A stretch of 40,183 nt of DNA from an uncultured bacterium (GCA_937942165.1 CALDFW010000015.1:1-40183), one strand, 5' to 3'. Numbered from the stretch's first letter, positions 28,385 through 36,539 are shown. Notes: a model not told the origin generated them from the sequence alone. A program made the numbers and translations.

Positions 28385-29248
28385 CTACCAAACGTAGCCG
28401 ACACCAAATCGGTGCTGCGCCCCGAACTTGCCTAGGTCGTATGAATGGGAAAATGCATAATCAAACCGCAGATTTCGCCACTCATAACCCAGACCAGCAT
28501 GCCCCGTGCGATTCACCGTTTCCGCGACATACAACCGCCCCCCTAAGCGAACCATGAGATCATCGCGCAATTCAGATTCATATCCGGCGCGCAACTCCCA
28601 GCGATCCGCTTCTAGGCGCCAATCGACATTACCTACACGACCATTTCCCATTACTTGCATTCCGACTGTAATGGATCTGGGACGCTGCCCAGTGCGTCGA
28701 CCTGCGTTCCGAAGACTGGAGCCGATATTGGCCAAGACCCCCGAAAAACGCACATACGTCTTTCTTGTTAACCAGCCGGCTTCGTAAATAAACCCGACAT
28801 TACCAACCCAATGATGCCTTGCCAAGCGCCCAGCATCCCAACCGTTACGCTGGACTTGTGCCCCGAGAGCAAACCGTGGACTAAGCACGCGAGAGCCCCC
28901 CACAAGCAATCCTTTTTCATCCCAACCTTGGGCACGCAGCGTCACGTATCCAACTTGCACTGTCCCCCATCTACTCACCCATGCCCCGCTGACCGAGTGC
29001 ACGCTCGGACTCTCTTCCAACCCAGACCAGAGCGTTCCGTGCGTCGAAGAGACGCTGGAAGTGCCGATCCTAGCGGAAGGTGCAGGGTTAAACCAAACAC
29101 TCTCTACCGACTCAACCGAAGTGCTTAAAGCCCCTGCCAAAGCCGATGAATAAGCCCCTCCTCCACCAACTTCAAACGCGGCAAAAGTTGGTTGAACGGC
29201 ACACCAAACTAAAATCCAACTTATGCTCCATGCCCTAATACGCGACAA
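28385..29248 (-). CDS. PorV/PorQ-like outer-membrane barrel protein
   Basis: This 287-residue predicted outer-membrane protein has a signal peptide (SWILVWCAVQPTFA) and then a region like the PorV/PorQ/FadL-like family: GGGGAYSSALAGALS followed by SVWFNPAPSARI, the N-P-A turn typical of those barrels. It ends with a strand terminating in GVGYVW, aromatic last residue. I choose the TTG at 29248, which has GGGGA seven bases upstream and gives a normal signal peptide. A GTG at 29281 and earlier starts in the track are possible. The start lies 14 bases inside the discoidin gene, so the two are coupled. In type IX systems, PorV shuttles substrates, so a partnership with that gene's C-terminal domain is possible; no other type IX component is visible. 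Confidence 0.72.
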   Translation of the reverse strand: MSRIRAWSISWILVWCAVQPTFAAFEVGGGGAYSSALAGALSTSVESVESVWFNPAPSARIGTSSVSSTHGTLWSGLEESPSVHSVSGAWVSRWGTVQVGYVTLRAQGWDEKGLLVGGSRVLSPRFALGAQVQRNGWDAGRLARHHWVGNVGFIYEAGWLTRKTYVRFSGVLANIGSSLRNAGRRTGQRPRSITVGMQVMGNGRVGNVDWRLEADRWELRAGYESELRDDLMVRLGGRLYVAETVNRTGHAGLGYEWRNLRFDYAFSHSYDLGKFGAQHRFGVGYVW

Positions 29249-30896
29249 CGCATGTTCCCCGTCGCCGGCCTTTATCCCCACTACCCCGTACTTCCACCTC
29301 GTATAAATAGAGACCTGGATCGACCGTCTGGCCTCCTTCACTTTTCCCATCCCATCGAATTGTATACTTGCGAGCGCTTCCATTTTGGCGAACGCTCCGA
29401 ACCCGATTACCGCTGAGATCGTATAGCGAAAGGACTACATCGGTCGGATTATTCAGATTTGACACAACGAAGCTGAACTCCAACACATCTTTCTCATAGG
29501 GCGAAAAAGGGCGCTGCGAAAGTTCGACAGTGCTCAGCAATTGCCCTGGCTGCCCATCGGCCTTTACACTCCAGCTTCCCGCAGTTTTTTTCAGACCATT
29601 TTGCCAATTGAGGTAGCCATCGGAAGTTTCTTGTAAAGAATTACCTACTCGAAAACCAATCTCATAAGACTCATTCAAGAACAGCACTTGACCCACAATC
29701 TGCACCACGGCATCCCTATCGACCGTATTAAACGGTTTCAGGTAAATCTCCGTTTGAGCCTCTTCGTCGCTTGACGAGAACGAAAAGTCCCTGCCTTCCT
29801 CAAAGCTCACGCCATCGATTAGGATATGTTCAACATCCATAGCTGCCCCATCAAGGACGATCCGGTCAATGCCATAATTGCCATCATTAACCTCTACTTC
29901 AATCGAATAGGTCACTTCTGTATTTTTCCCCTTATCGACCAAATTGGGCAACACAGATCCAATTGCACTAGCTGCAACCAAGGTCCGATCGTACTCGACC
30001 TCAAGTTGTTGCCAACGAGGCGTGGCGAAGGGATTTGCGGTTGTAAATTCGCCCAAAATCTCTATGCCAATATTCGGTTCAGCGCCACCAAAAAGACCAT
30101 TTTGATCCATCGGATATAGAGTGATCCAGTCTCGGGTGTCATCTCGGTCTTTTGCGTAGAGCATAAAGGCGGTCTCATCAGATACTTCTGCCTGCCAACG
30201 AACGCGGCCCACATTTACAGGCTCTTCAAAAGACCACTTAAGCACTGCGCTGCCCTCATGTTCGAATCCTTCGGCATACACTTCAATATCACCTAAAGCA
30301 ACCCAATTGCTTCGATCTTGCCGGGTGATGGTAAATCGCACATGCTGCCCAACCCTTGAGACAGTTTCTTTTTCGCTTAAGACGCGCCAAGTTGAATCCA
30401 ACTCCGTGTCGATAAGCAGGTTAAAATTATTCCGCTCTTCAGCCAATAATCGCCAAATGTCTACTTCGTTGGCCAATGCAGCTTCCACTCTATACCCCCG
30501 CACATAGTACTCAGGCTGGTTTAAAGCCGTTTGCCCTGGCCTCATTCTAACGCGAGTAATGGCCCTGTTACGGCCTAAATCAATCGTAAAATACCGTCCA
30601 AAAACATTGGGCGTATTAGAAATCCACTCGCTAGCAACCAGAGATATTTCTCCATCTGTCAGGGGCACTCGCTGACCAAAATCGTTTTTTGCCACTTCCC
30701 CCAAAGCCACGTTCCTATCGGGCGGTAGCGAGTCGAGTTCAAGGCCCACATCACTAGTCAGACGAACATGATCTGTTATCAACAGTGCCGCGTCATCTTC
30801 ATTCCAAAGCCAATCAGCCACTTGGCTTTGCCCCCCTACTTTCCCAGGCAATACAATGAAAGCCATCAAAAAAATCAGTAAAAACAACGTACTCAA
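29235..30896 (-). CDS. Discoidin-like (F5/8 type C) protein with FlgD-Ig-like C-terminus
   Basis: This 553-residue exported protein has a short hydrophobic N-terminus. Residues about 55-212 resemble an F5/8 type C domain (FTIDLGRNRAITRVRM, then WVALGDIEVYAEGF). The middle contains further beta-rich segments. The last 100 residues are FlgD-Ig-like, with DVVLSLYDLSGNRVRS, IRWDGKSEGGQTVDPGLYLY and a closing strand, as in type A sorting domains and FlgD. The best start is a TTG at 30896, without a clear ribosome site, six bases past the stop of the previous gene. An ATG at codon 11 would give a short signal. Likely a surface or periplasmic adhesive or scaffold protein. Its 3' end overlaps the PorV-like start. 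Domain calls rest on pattern only. Confidence 0.75.
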   Translation of the reverse strand: MSTLFLLIFLMAFIVLPGKVGGQSQVADWLWNEDDAALLITDHVRLTSDVGLELDSLPPDRNVALGEVAKNDFGQRVPLTDGEISLVASEWISNTPNVFGRYFTIDLGRNRAITRVRMRPGQTALNQPEYYVRGYRVEAALANEVDIWRLLAEERNNFNLLIDTELDSTWRVLSEKETVSRVGQHVRFTITRQDRSNWVALGDIEVYAEGFEHEGSAVLKWSFEEPVNVGRVRWQAEVSDETAFMLYAKDRDDTRDWITLYPMDQNGLFGGAEPNIGIEILGEFTTANPFATPRWQQLEVEYDRTLVAASAIGSVLPNLVDKGKNTEVTYSIEVEVNDGNYGIDRIVLDGAAMDVEHILIDGVSFEEGRDFSFSSSDEEAQTEIYLKPFNTVDRDAVVQIVGQVLFLNESYEIGFRVGNSLQETSDGYLNWQNGLKKTAGSWSVKADGQPGQLLSTVELSQRPFSPYEKDVLEFSFVVSNLNNPTDVVLSLYDLSGNRVRSVRQNGSARKYTIRWDGKSEGGQTVDPGLYLYEVEVRGSGDKGRRRGTCVVAY

Positions 30897-30901
30897 CGCG
30901 T

Positions 30902-31567
30902 TTAAAAAAGCGTTTTTTGAGTCAATAACGTCGAGATAAAAACAGCGATAGCCTCTTCCAACTCCTTGGAGTTAAACGTCATACTGATACCAGCTGTCAT
31001 GGGGGGTAATGTTACTTCTTCCCCCGATTCAAGATCTTTTATTACCAACTCAACTCGTGCGCTTGTGCTATTTTGGGAAAAACGTTGTTCAACACGCTGA
31101 CTCAATAAGTAGACGGACCCACTAATTTCCAGCTGAGCGGACTCATCTTCTGGCGGAACCAATTCGAACGGGTTGGGCATCTCCCGCACATTAGTCAAGC
31201 TCGTTACGCGATCAAACTCAGCAAAAATGCGAAGTTGATCCAAGCGCAGTTCTCTCAGCAAAGAACGGGTTAAATCCTCAATCCGAGAGGGTCGTGAAAT
31301 TACCATGATCGCATTGCCTACCTCCGCCAGCGAATTTATTGAACGTCCCGGTGAATATTCGCTATCCCCTAGCGCGGCATTAGGATCGACTACATTTGCT
31401 TTACTAACGACGGGGAAACCTTTTACGTAAACTTTAACGCGTTCGACCGGCGGATTCTCAATACTAGTCCCTTTTAAAACCATGTATTTCAGGTTTCCAC
31501 AACCTGTTACGATTCCCAATAACAAGATGCCTATGAATGAACAAGCATAACGATTCAAGGCACTCAT
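30902..31567 (-). CDS. Lipoprotein B, unknown function
   Basis: This 221-residue lipoprotein starts at the ATG at 31567, which overlaps the stop of the preceding lipoprotein as TAATG. The signal peptide ends in VTGC (Cys23). The rest is a compact alpha/beta protein: a YVKGFPVV strand near residue 47, LRIFAEFDRV near residue 110, a YLLSQRVEQRF strand near 155 and SARVELVIKDLESGEEVTLP near 170. I recognise no domain; the layout is loosely like small periplasmic domains of envelope lipoproteins. The two neighbouring genes on each side are within a few bases, so it belongs to the barrel operon and is probably an accessory to the barrel protein or the discoidin protein. Its last codons contain a run of six T just before the stop. 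Confidence 0.8.
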   Translation of the reverse strand: MSALNRYACSFIGILLLGIVTGCGNLKYMVLKGTSIENPPVERVKVYVKGFPVVSKANVVDPNAALGDSEYSPGRSINSLAEVGNAIMVISRPSRIEDLTRSLLRELRLDQLRIFAEFDRVTSLTNVREMPNPFELVPPEDESAQLEISGSVYLLSQRVEQRFSQNSTSARVELVIKDLESGEEVTLPPMTAGISMTFNSKELEEAIAVFISTLLTQKTLF

Positions 31568-32325
31568 TATTGACCCCTTTCAACAGTCACAACGCCCTGC
31601 TCAACGGTGAAATGAAAGTGGATATCCGTAAACTCAGTAGGATTACCAAATCCTGCTTCAGCACTGTCATAGGCCAAGATGAAATCATTGATCTCGAGTG
31701 TAAATGATTTCACGTCTTTGGGCAGCCTAGGAAAAGTCAACATACCAGCGTACTTGCGCCCTTTGCGCACAGGTTTTTCGCGTTGAAAAGAGGTTCGCCT
31801 CCAAATATCGTTGCGATCGGTATTTGCGTAAAATTCGACGTTGCCCTCGCGTCCTCCCCACTTCAAATAGCTGTAGTCAAAGTAGTGTGGTAGCGTTTTC
31901 CAAACGCCAACACCTTGGCTACAATAAAAATAGTTCCCGTTATCTAGTCGCAAAACAGCTTGAGTTGGATCGAGTTCCACACGTTCCCGAGTACGATTGA
32001 TAACCGTAACCTCAAAGGTTGTCCAAAGCGGGGGCGTATACCCCAAGACGGGGTCTGTCCAGCCTGCAAGCGTGTAGGGACTGACTCTTGGATTAAAACG
32101 AGCATCCAACATTCTATCGTTGTAAAAACGGACTTTTAACTGCAGTCCTTCCTTGCTCCAAACAACGGTGCTATCAATGGGATCTTCATAGAAAACAGTC
32201 TCACCATCGGGCAGGATGGGAGCAGCTTCTACCGAATATTCCAAAATGGGCTGAGGTGGAATTGAGCAACCCAAAAACCCAATGACTAGCAGAATCCCAC
32301 CTGTTATGTTGGTTATTGTATGCAT
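31567..32325 (-). CDS. Lipoprotein A, first copy (paralogue of 19635-20426)
   Basis: This 252-residue predicted lipoprotein begins at the ATG at 32325, with a hydrophobic signal ending in FLGC (Cys20). It is the counterpart of the product of 19635-20426: DPIDSTVVWSKEGLQLKVR matches DPDDSKIVMFSHEGMVVKIR, GYTPPLWTTFEVTVINRT matches the equivalent strand, and the C-terminus ends EQGVV. No family is known to me. It lies three bases after the large barrel gene and overlaps lipoprotein B by one base. Each large barrel gene in the window therefore lies in the same run as one lipoprotein A, which suggests a fixed pair. Acts at the periplasmic face of a membrane if the lipobox is used. Exact role unknown. 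Confidence 0.85.
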   Translation of the reverse strand: MHTITNITGGILLVIGFLGCSIPPQPILEYSVEAAPILPDGETVFYEDPIDSTVVWSKEGLQLKVRFYNDRMLDARFNPRVSPYTLAGWTDPVLGYTPPLWTTFEVTVINRTRERVELDPTQAVLRLDNGNYFYCSQGVGVWKTLPHYFDYSYLKWGGREGNVEFYANTDRNDIWRRTSFQREKPVRKGRKYAGMLTFPRLPKDVKSFTLEINDFILAYDSAEAGFGNPTEFTDIHFHFTVEQGVVTVERGQ

Positions 32326-32328
32326 CGC

Positions 32329-35300
32329 TTAAAAGGGCGTTATGACTTCGACAAAGAATGTGCCACGCTTAAAGTCTCGGTCTTTCAAGCGAGTATGCTC
32401 TCTGTCGGAGAGCAAATAGCCGAAGAAGAAATCGTTTTCAAAACCGAAATATTCCGAACGCATTTTATACATAAAAGCGTAGTCTGTCTGACTATATGTT
32501 TCGTCTTTGTTAATCCTCTCCCAATGCTTAGAGGGTAGAAATGGCATGCCCTGTGCCGCAAGAACAAACCGAGTTTTCGGCGTCAGAGAGTATTCTCCCA
32601 TGAGAATGGGAATAAAGTCGGAGGCTGAGGTCCTTGGATCGTCTTCACTCTCAACATTTTCGTAGATAAGGCGGTGTTTAAACTTTGCAGAGATCGCAAG
32701 GGAATTATACATCCACGTCTTGTCAATATTATTGATGATAATAATGCGGGAACGGACATCTTCAGGTTGCAACAGGCCTTCTTCTTCGACTTCTAAGGGT
32801 ATTTCCGCCATACTATTACGCGTCCACAAAAAGGCGTTACGCACGTTGATATTTGCAAACTTTAGGTAGCGAAAATCGAAATAGACTGTATTGACCCAAC
32901 TATCTCTCATAAGGAGTGGGTCCGGCGTTGCAGGCCGATACCGTCCTGCGACTCCCGGATGATTATCCGGCTTATTCAACCAGGGAATGACGTCGTCGTC
33001 GTTGGGAGGAATGATATAGACATAACTATCATCCCGTATGTTGTCCTGAACCATTTTGGAATCAAAGTTAAATTGCAAACTACCGACACCATCCCGCTCT
33101 TTGGCCAGTGCATACCGTAAATACAAACTCTTAGCCTCAGTGCCTCCAGCAATTTCTTGGGACTTATAATACCCGGCGGTAAAAGAGTCCCCCCATTTCC
33201 CTAACTTATCAAGTAGGAGAAAAAAGTGTTGACCCTTTTGATCGCGACGATAGGGATAGTCAGGCAGGTCGTCGTTCTCCCGAAAGTCCGGCATGCCGTT
33301 ATTATTAAAGTCGATACCATAAACAAACTCGGGCGGATCAGCATCATAAGCGAGGAATGGCTCTTCCCAATCGGGAATAAAGTTCTCATTTCGATCGACA
33401 TCAGGAATATTATCGAGATTCTCATCTAACCCAGGATAAACTGAGGCATTTGGCCACCCCGGGTAGGATAAGCGGCCAGGAGAGGCCGTATCCTCAACAA
33501 AATCATCCGGCCATTGGTCATCGTCATCGTTATCCTCGACAATTCCATATTCCTGTGTATCAGATTTTACTCTTGATCCAGCCTTGTCTTGATAGTCAAT
33601 ATGAAAGGCCATTCCCCCACGCTGACTATCGTATCCTCCGCTGTAGTTTGGATCCAAACGGAAAATCTCAGCGCCCAGTTGAGCGCCTAAACGATTCGCG
33701 AAAGAGAGATCTTTTTTAACGTTGAGCCAATAGGCCCACGCCTTGTCCGTTCTTCGCTTGCCGTCATTATTTCCCACTGGGTACATGTAGTTCTGATTGT
33801 TTCGAACTAACTCACCACTAAATTTCAACCCTACCAGATTAGCTTGGGCATCAAAGGAAAATAAACTCTGCCCTGTGGGTATACCATGATCGAACTGAAC
33901 AATTCGGCGGTTCGAACCATTTTTCCCTAAGCCTTCCGAACGAGCAACGGTATAGTAAGGCTCTTCTCCCTCTCCAATATCCCATTTGAACGGCCGCCGA
34001 GTCCCTGCTTCAGTGCTGACGAAATCATCAGGCCAAACACGCTCTTCTAAGTCCAACTCACCTGAACGACTCAGACCTGGGAAGTCATAAACTTGGCGAA
34101 CACCGATTTTATAATCATCTGAAACGTCCGCATGAAAACGGGCAGAAAGAGCTGTTACATCATTGGGAATAGTGAATTCATAAACAACCACCTCAACCCC
34201 TACAGCCTCTCGAGCATCTCCCCCGAGCGGAAGGCCTCCTATAACTACGGGCTCTAGACGTGGGTCATAGAATTCACCTTCCATACTTGAGAGTCGGATA
34301 GGACCCTCTTCCCGAGTACCTTCAACGATGATATGGACGCCGTACACTTTAGCGTTATGCCGCGATTCATCGGGGGAGTCATCAGCAATAAAAACGCGTA
34401 TGACCTTAGGACCCAGCATTTCATAGGGCAAATCCCCTTTGAGAGGACTGCTAGTGCCTGAACCGGGCTGATTCATGATCTGATTGAGGAGCGTTGTGCC
34501 AAACTGAGCGTAGCGTCCAAATCTATGCTTATAGTGAAAACCATACATCATTACAGGGTTTGGATCCGGCGTTTCACCACCAACAGAAGCCCATTCCGAA
34601 AACAGCCCTCCAGGCCTTGTCCGTCCGCGATTTAACAGAATCGTTGCACGATCCTTTCCAAACTTATTATCGAAATCAAGTCTGGCTACGGAAAGATGGC
34701 TCTGAGCAAGCGTTAAGGGGGTAAAATGGCTCCTCACTCTTTGCCCAACGGTAGCTGTCCAGTGAAGATCTTTGTAGTTGTAATGACCAATGCGTAGAGT
34801 TGCATCGGTATAGCCAGCGGGAGCTCCCCACGGAGAAGGCGATCGGTGGTCTATGTAACTGCGACCTAAACCATTGTCGTCGCTACGAGTTTCTTCCCAG
34901 GAGAAAAGCCGTAAATAAGCGCTACCGGGGTTTGTCGGCCCACTCGGAGATCCCATGTAGTTGCCCATGCGGTCCCAGCGCGTATTGCGGAACTTCCATG
35001 GACGCCCCTTGGGTTGAAACCAAGGGATTAATTCTCTCTGTGAGAGAATAAAACGCTCTTCAGCATAATTTAGATAGGGTACTGCATCACCGGTTGCCAA
35101 AAAAAGACGCCTCGCACCGCGCTCGTAGCGATCCCGAGGGCCACGGACAAAGTCAGGCCGGTGCAGCCACTCCGGTTCTGCAAGTACGCCAGGCGCATCG
35201 CGATAATAGGGCAAAGGCCCCTGTGATTCGGGATGTCGCTGGCCACTAACTCCTTCGACAAGCGTTAAAGAAGACACCAACGCAAGTTGCCAGATCGTAT

Positions 35301-35334
35301 TGAAAAAGCCGTTCGTCTTACTGGGCGTTCTCAA
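32329..35334 (-). CDS. Large outer-membrane barrel-like protein with calcium-loop repeats, copy 1
   Basis: This 1001-residue exported protein has a signal peptide ending near VSG-Q (residue 31). Its body is beta-rich and it ends in ITPF with a terminal Phe, fitting an outer-membrane barrel. The acidic repeat block is at about residues 599-697: EDNDDDDQWPDDF, GLDENLDNIPDVDRNENFIP and DFNNNGMPDFRENDDLPDYP, three or more calcium-loop-like segments. It aligns throughout with the product of 25353-28328. Starts with a TTG at 35334, preceded by a strong GGGGGG-containing ribosome site. It appears to be the first gene of the long cluster, behind a large inverted repeat. A role in outer-membrane passage of a substrate, stabilised by calcium, is inferred. 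Confidence 0.85.
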   Translation of the reverse strand: MRTPSKTNGFFNTIWQLALVSSLTLVEGVSGQRHPESQGPLPYYRDAPGVLAEPEWLHRPDFVRGPRDRYERGARRLFLATGDAVPYLNYAEERFILSQRELIPWFQPKGRPWKFRNTRWDRMGNYMGSPSGPTNPGSAYLRLFSWEETRSDDNGLGRSYIDHRSPSPWGAPAGYTDATLRIGHYNYKDLHWTATVGQRVRSHFTPLTLAQSHLSVARLDFDNKFGKDRATILLNRGRTRPGGLFSEWASVGGETPDPNPVMMYGFHYKHRFGRYAQFGTTLLNQIMNQPGSGTSSPLKGDLPYEMLGPKVIRVFIADDSPDESRHNAKVYGVHIIVEGTREEGPIRLSSMEGEFYDPRLEPVVIGGLPLGGDAREAVGVEVVVYEFTIPNDVTALSARFHADVSDDYKIGVRQVYDFPGLSRSGELDLEERVWPDDFVSTEAGTRRPFKWDIGEGEEPYYTVARSEGLGKNGSNRRIVQFDHGIPTGQSLFSFDAQANLVGLKFSGELVRNNQNYMYPVGNNDGKRRTDKAWAYWLNVKKDLSFANRLGAQLGAEIFRLDPNYSGGYDSQRGGMAFHIDYQDKAGSRVKSDTQEYGIVEDNDDDDQWPDDFVEDTASPGRLSYPGWPNASVYPGLDENLDNIPDVDRNENFIPDWEEPFLAYDADPPEFVYGIDFNNNGMPDFRENDDLPDYPYRRDQKGQHFFLLLDKLGKWGDSFTAGYYKSQEIAGGTEAKSLYLRYALAKERDGVGSLQFNFDSKMVQDNIRDDSYVYIIPPNDDDVIPWLNKPDNHPGVAGRYRPATPDPLLMRDSWVNTVYFDFRYLKFANINVRNAFLWTRNSMAEIPLEVEEEGLLQPEDVRSRIIIINNIDKTWMYNSLAISAKFKHRLIYENVESEDDPRTSASDFIPILMGEYSLTPKTRFVLAAQGMPFLPSKHWERINKDETYSQTDYAFMYKMRSEYFGFENDFFFGYLLSDREHTRLKDRDFKRGTFFVEVITPF

Positions 35335-35401
35335 CCGGCCCCCCTATCGTCCAATTATCACCTGTGCTGTATTTCTGCCAGGTGTTCACTGTTAGGTTTA
35401 G

Positions 35402-35467
35402 TCTACTTGACAAATGGTCACACCGGGCAATTTCTGCCCAGTGTGACCATTTGCTCAACTAAGTAGA
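35402..35467. repeat. Large inverted repeat between the CBM9-like gene and the barrel operon
   Basis: CAAATGGTCACAC (35411-35423) is the exact reverse complement of GTGTGACCATTTG (35441-35453). GGGCA and TGCCC extend the stem inward after one C-A mismatch. TCTACTT (35402-35408) and AAGTAGA (35461-35467) pair outside it, making an interrupted outer stem. It lies 33 bases past the stop of the minus-strand CBM9-like gene. No U-tract follows the stem on the minus strand, so a classic intrinsic terminator is doubtful. A 3'-end stabiliser, processing site or strand-independent transcription block is more likely. Confidence 0.75.
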
Positions 35468-35485
35468 TGCTGCGAATGACAGCTT

Positions 35486-36415
35486 CTACTGGAACGTCGT
35501 CTTAATACGACCCCAAGAATCGCTTTCTACAGCCGTGCCACCCGAAGGACCGGCAGGCGTGTCAGAAAAGACCCAAGTGGAGTAGTTGGAGGGGTCATCA
35601 GCCCAGCCCCAACACTGCAACTGACCGCCGTAGGAATCGTCGCCATCGGGATCCGGGGGCAACCATGAGAAACCCATTTCCGTACCAACAACCGGATTCG
35701 AAGGCAGGTTGAAGCGGAGCAGGTTTTCCCAAGGAATGAACATTTCGATGACGTAGTCGGCTTCGCCGCCAAACTCGTCGCCGGCGTCACGGTAACCGTT
35801 GAGGAAGCCATCGATGAGGTCGGGATCGTTACCGTCCTCGTCAGAGCGAGCGTTCTCAACCGTACGGGCCCAAGAAACAGTGTATGGGCTCGAATCAAGG
35901 GGACGCGCTTGGAAGTTAACGATGTTGAGGGCGGTGTATTCGCCATTCAACACGGCTTCTTCCTTCTCATTCAGCAAGTCAACATAAAGAGAGAGGCTAT
36001 CGCGCTCCCACCATGCCCAACCTCTATCACCACCTTCAACGTCGTGGACGTTGTCAGCTGCGGCCGTAACGACCCACAAGCCATCGTCGTCCCAAGCCTG
36101 CCAGATGCGCGAGCTAAAGTCGGCATCTGTGCGAGCGATAGCAGCATCTTCGCCATCAGACTGAACCAACTGGTTCACACTGACTTCGCTTTGCTGGGCT
36201 TCAATATCACGCCAGCCATACTCAGCGCCGTCAGCCTGCACACGCGAGGGCGAACAATCTAACTCAAGAGCACCGTTCCATTCGTCGCCATCAATGACGC
36301 CGTCAAGCACGGGAGCCTGAGTCAACTTGGGCAGATCGAATACGCGATCGCCCTGAGCAAAAGCAGCGCCGGACAAGCCGACAATAGCCGCTGCAGCTAA
36401 GCTCAATTTCCTCAT
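35486..36415 (-). CDS. Secreted acidic CBM9-like protein, probably highly expressed
   Basis: This 309-residue secreted protein has a textbook signal peptide (MRKLSLAAAAIVGLSGAAFA, cleaved before Gln21). The rest has the CBM9-like pattern: APVLDGVIDGDEW near residue 33, SRIWQAWDDDGLWVVTAAADN near residue 105, and a Trp/Asp-rich C-terminus. It is very acidic, as in exported proteins of marine or saline organisms. The ATG at 36415 has an almost perfect ribosome site (TAAGGAGGT) and the codon choice looks biased, so expression is likely strong. It is monocistronic, with a long inverted repeat behind it. It is related to the product of 5131-5940. Sugar binding is a family property, and no catalytic domain is present. 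Confidence 0.85.
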   Translation of the reverse strand: MRKLSLAAAAIVGLSGAAFAQGDRVFDLPKLTQAPVLDGVIDGDEWNGALELDCSPSRVQADGAEYGWRDIEAQQSEVSVNQLVQSDGEDAAIARTDADFSSRIWQAWDDDGLWVVTAAADNVHDVEGGDRGWAWWERDSLSLYVDLLNEKEEAVLNGEYTALNIVNFQARPLDSSPYTVSWARTVENARSDEDGNDPDLIDGFLNGYRDAGDEFGGEADYVIEMFIPWENLLRFNLPSNPVVGTEMGFSWLPPDPDGDDSYGGQLQCWGWADDPSNYSTWVFSDTPAGPSGGTAVESDSWGRIKTTFQ

Positions 36416-36515
36416 GAAAAAACCTCCTTAAGAACTCAAAATCAGCAATTAGCAATTACTGACGAGTGCGCCATATGCACCCTGCATAAAGGATACACTC
36501 AAGTTGAGCGGAAAA

Positions 36516-36539
36516 AAATTAGTTGTGGAAAACTAATTT
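36516..36539. repeat. Perfect 9-bp inverted repeat, operator-like
   Basis: AAATTAGTT and AACTAATTT are exact reverse complements separated by GTGGAA. It lies 101-124 bases before the CBM9-like start codon. It could be a regulator site or a hairpin in a leader transcript. Confidence 0.55.

Noticed and set aside
29249-29383. Longer N-terminus for the PorV-like gene
   Set aside because: It would sit inside the coding end of the discoidin gene and precede the signal peptide with 45 charged residues; TTG at 29248 has a fitting ribosome site.
25353-35334. Large barrels as SprA/Sov type IX translocons
   Set aside because: They are less than half the size of SprA and no SprA motif is visible.
35411-35453. 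Inverted repeat as a standard intrinsic terminator
   Set aside because: No T-rich tract follows the stem on the minus strand; reported as a repeat instead.
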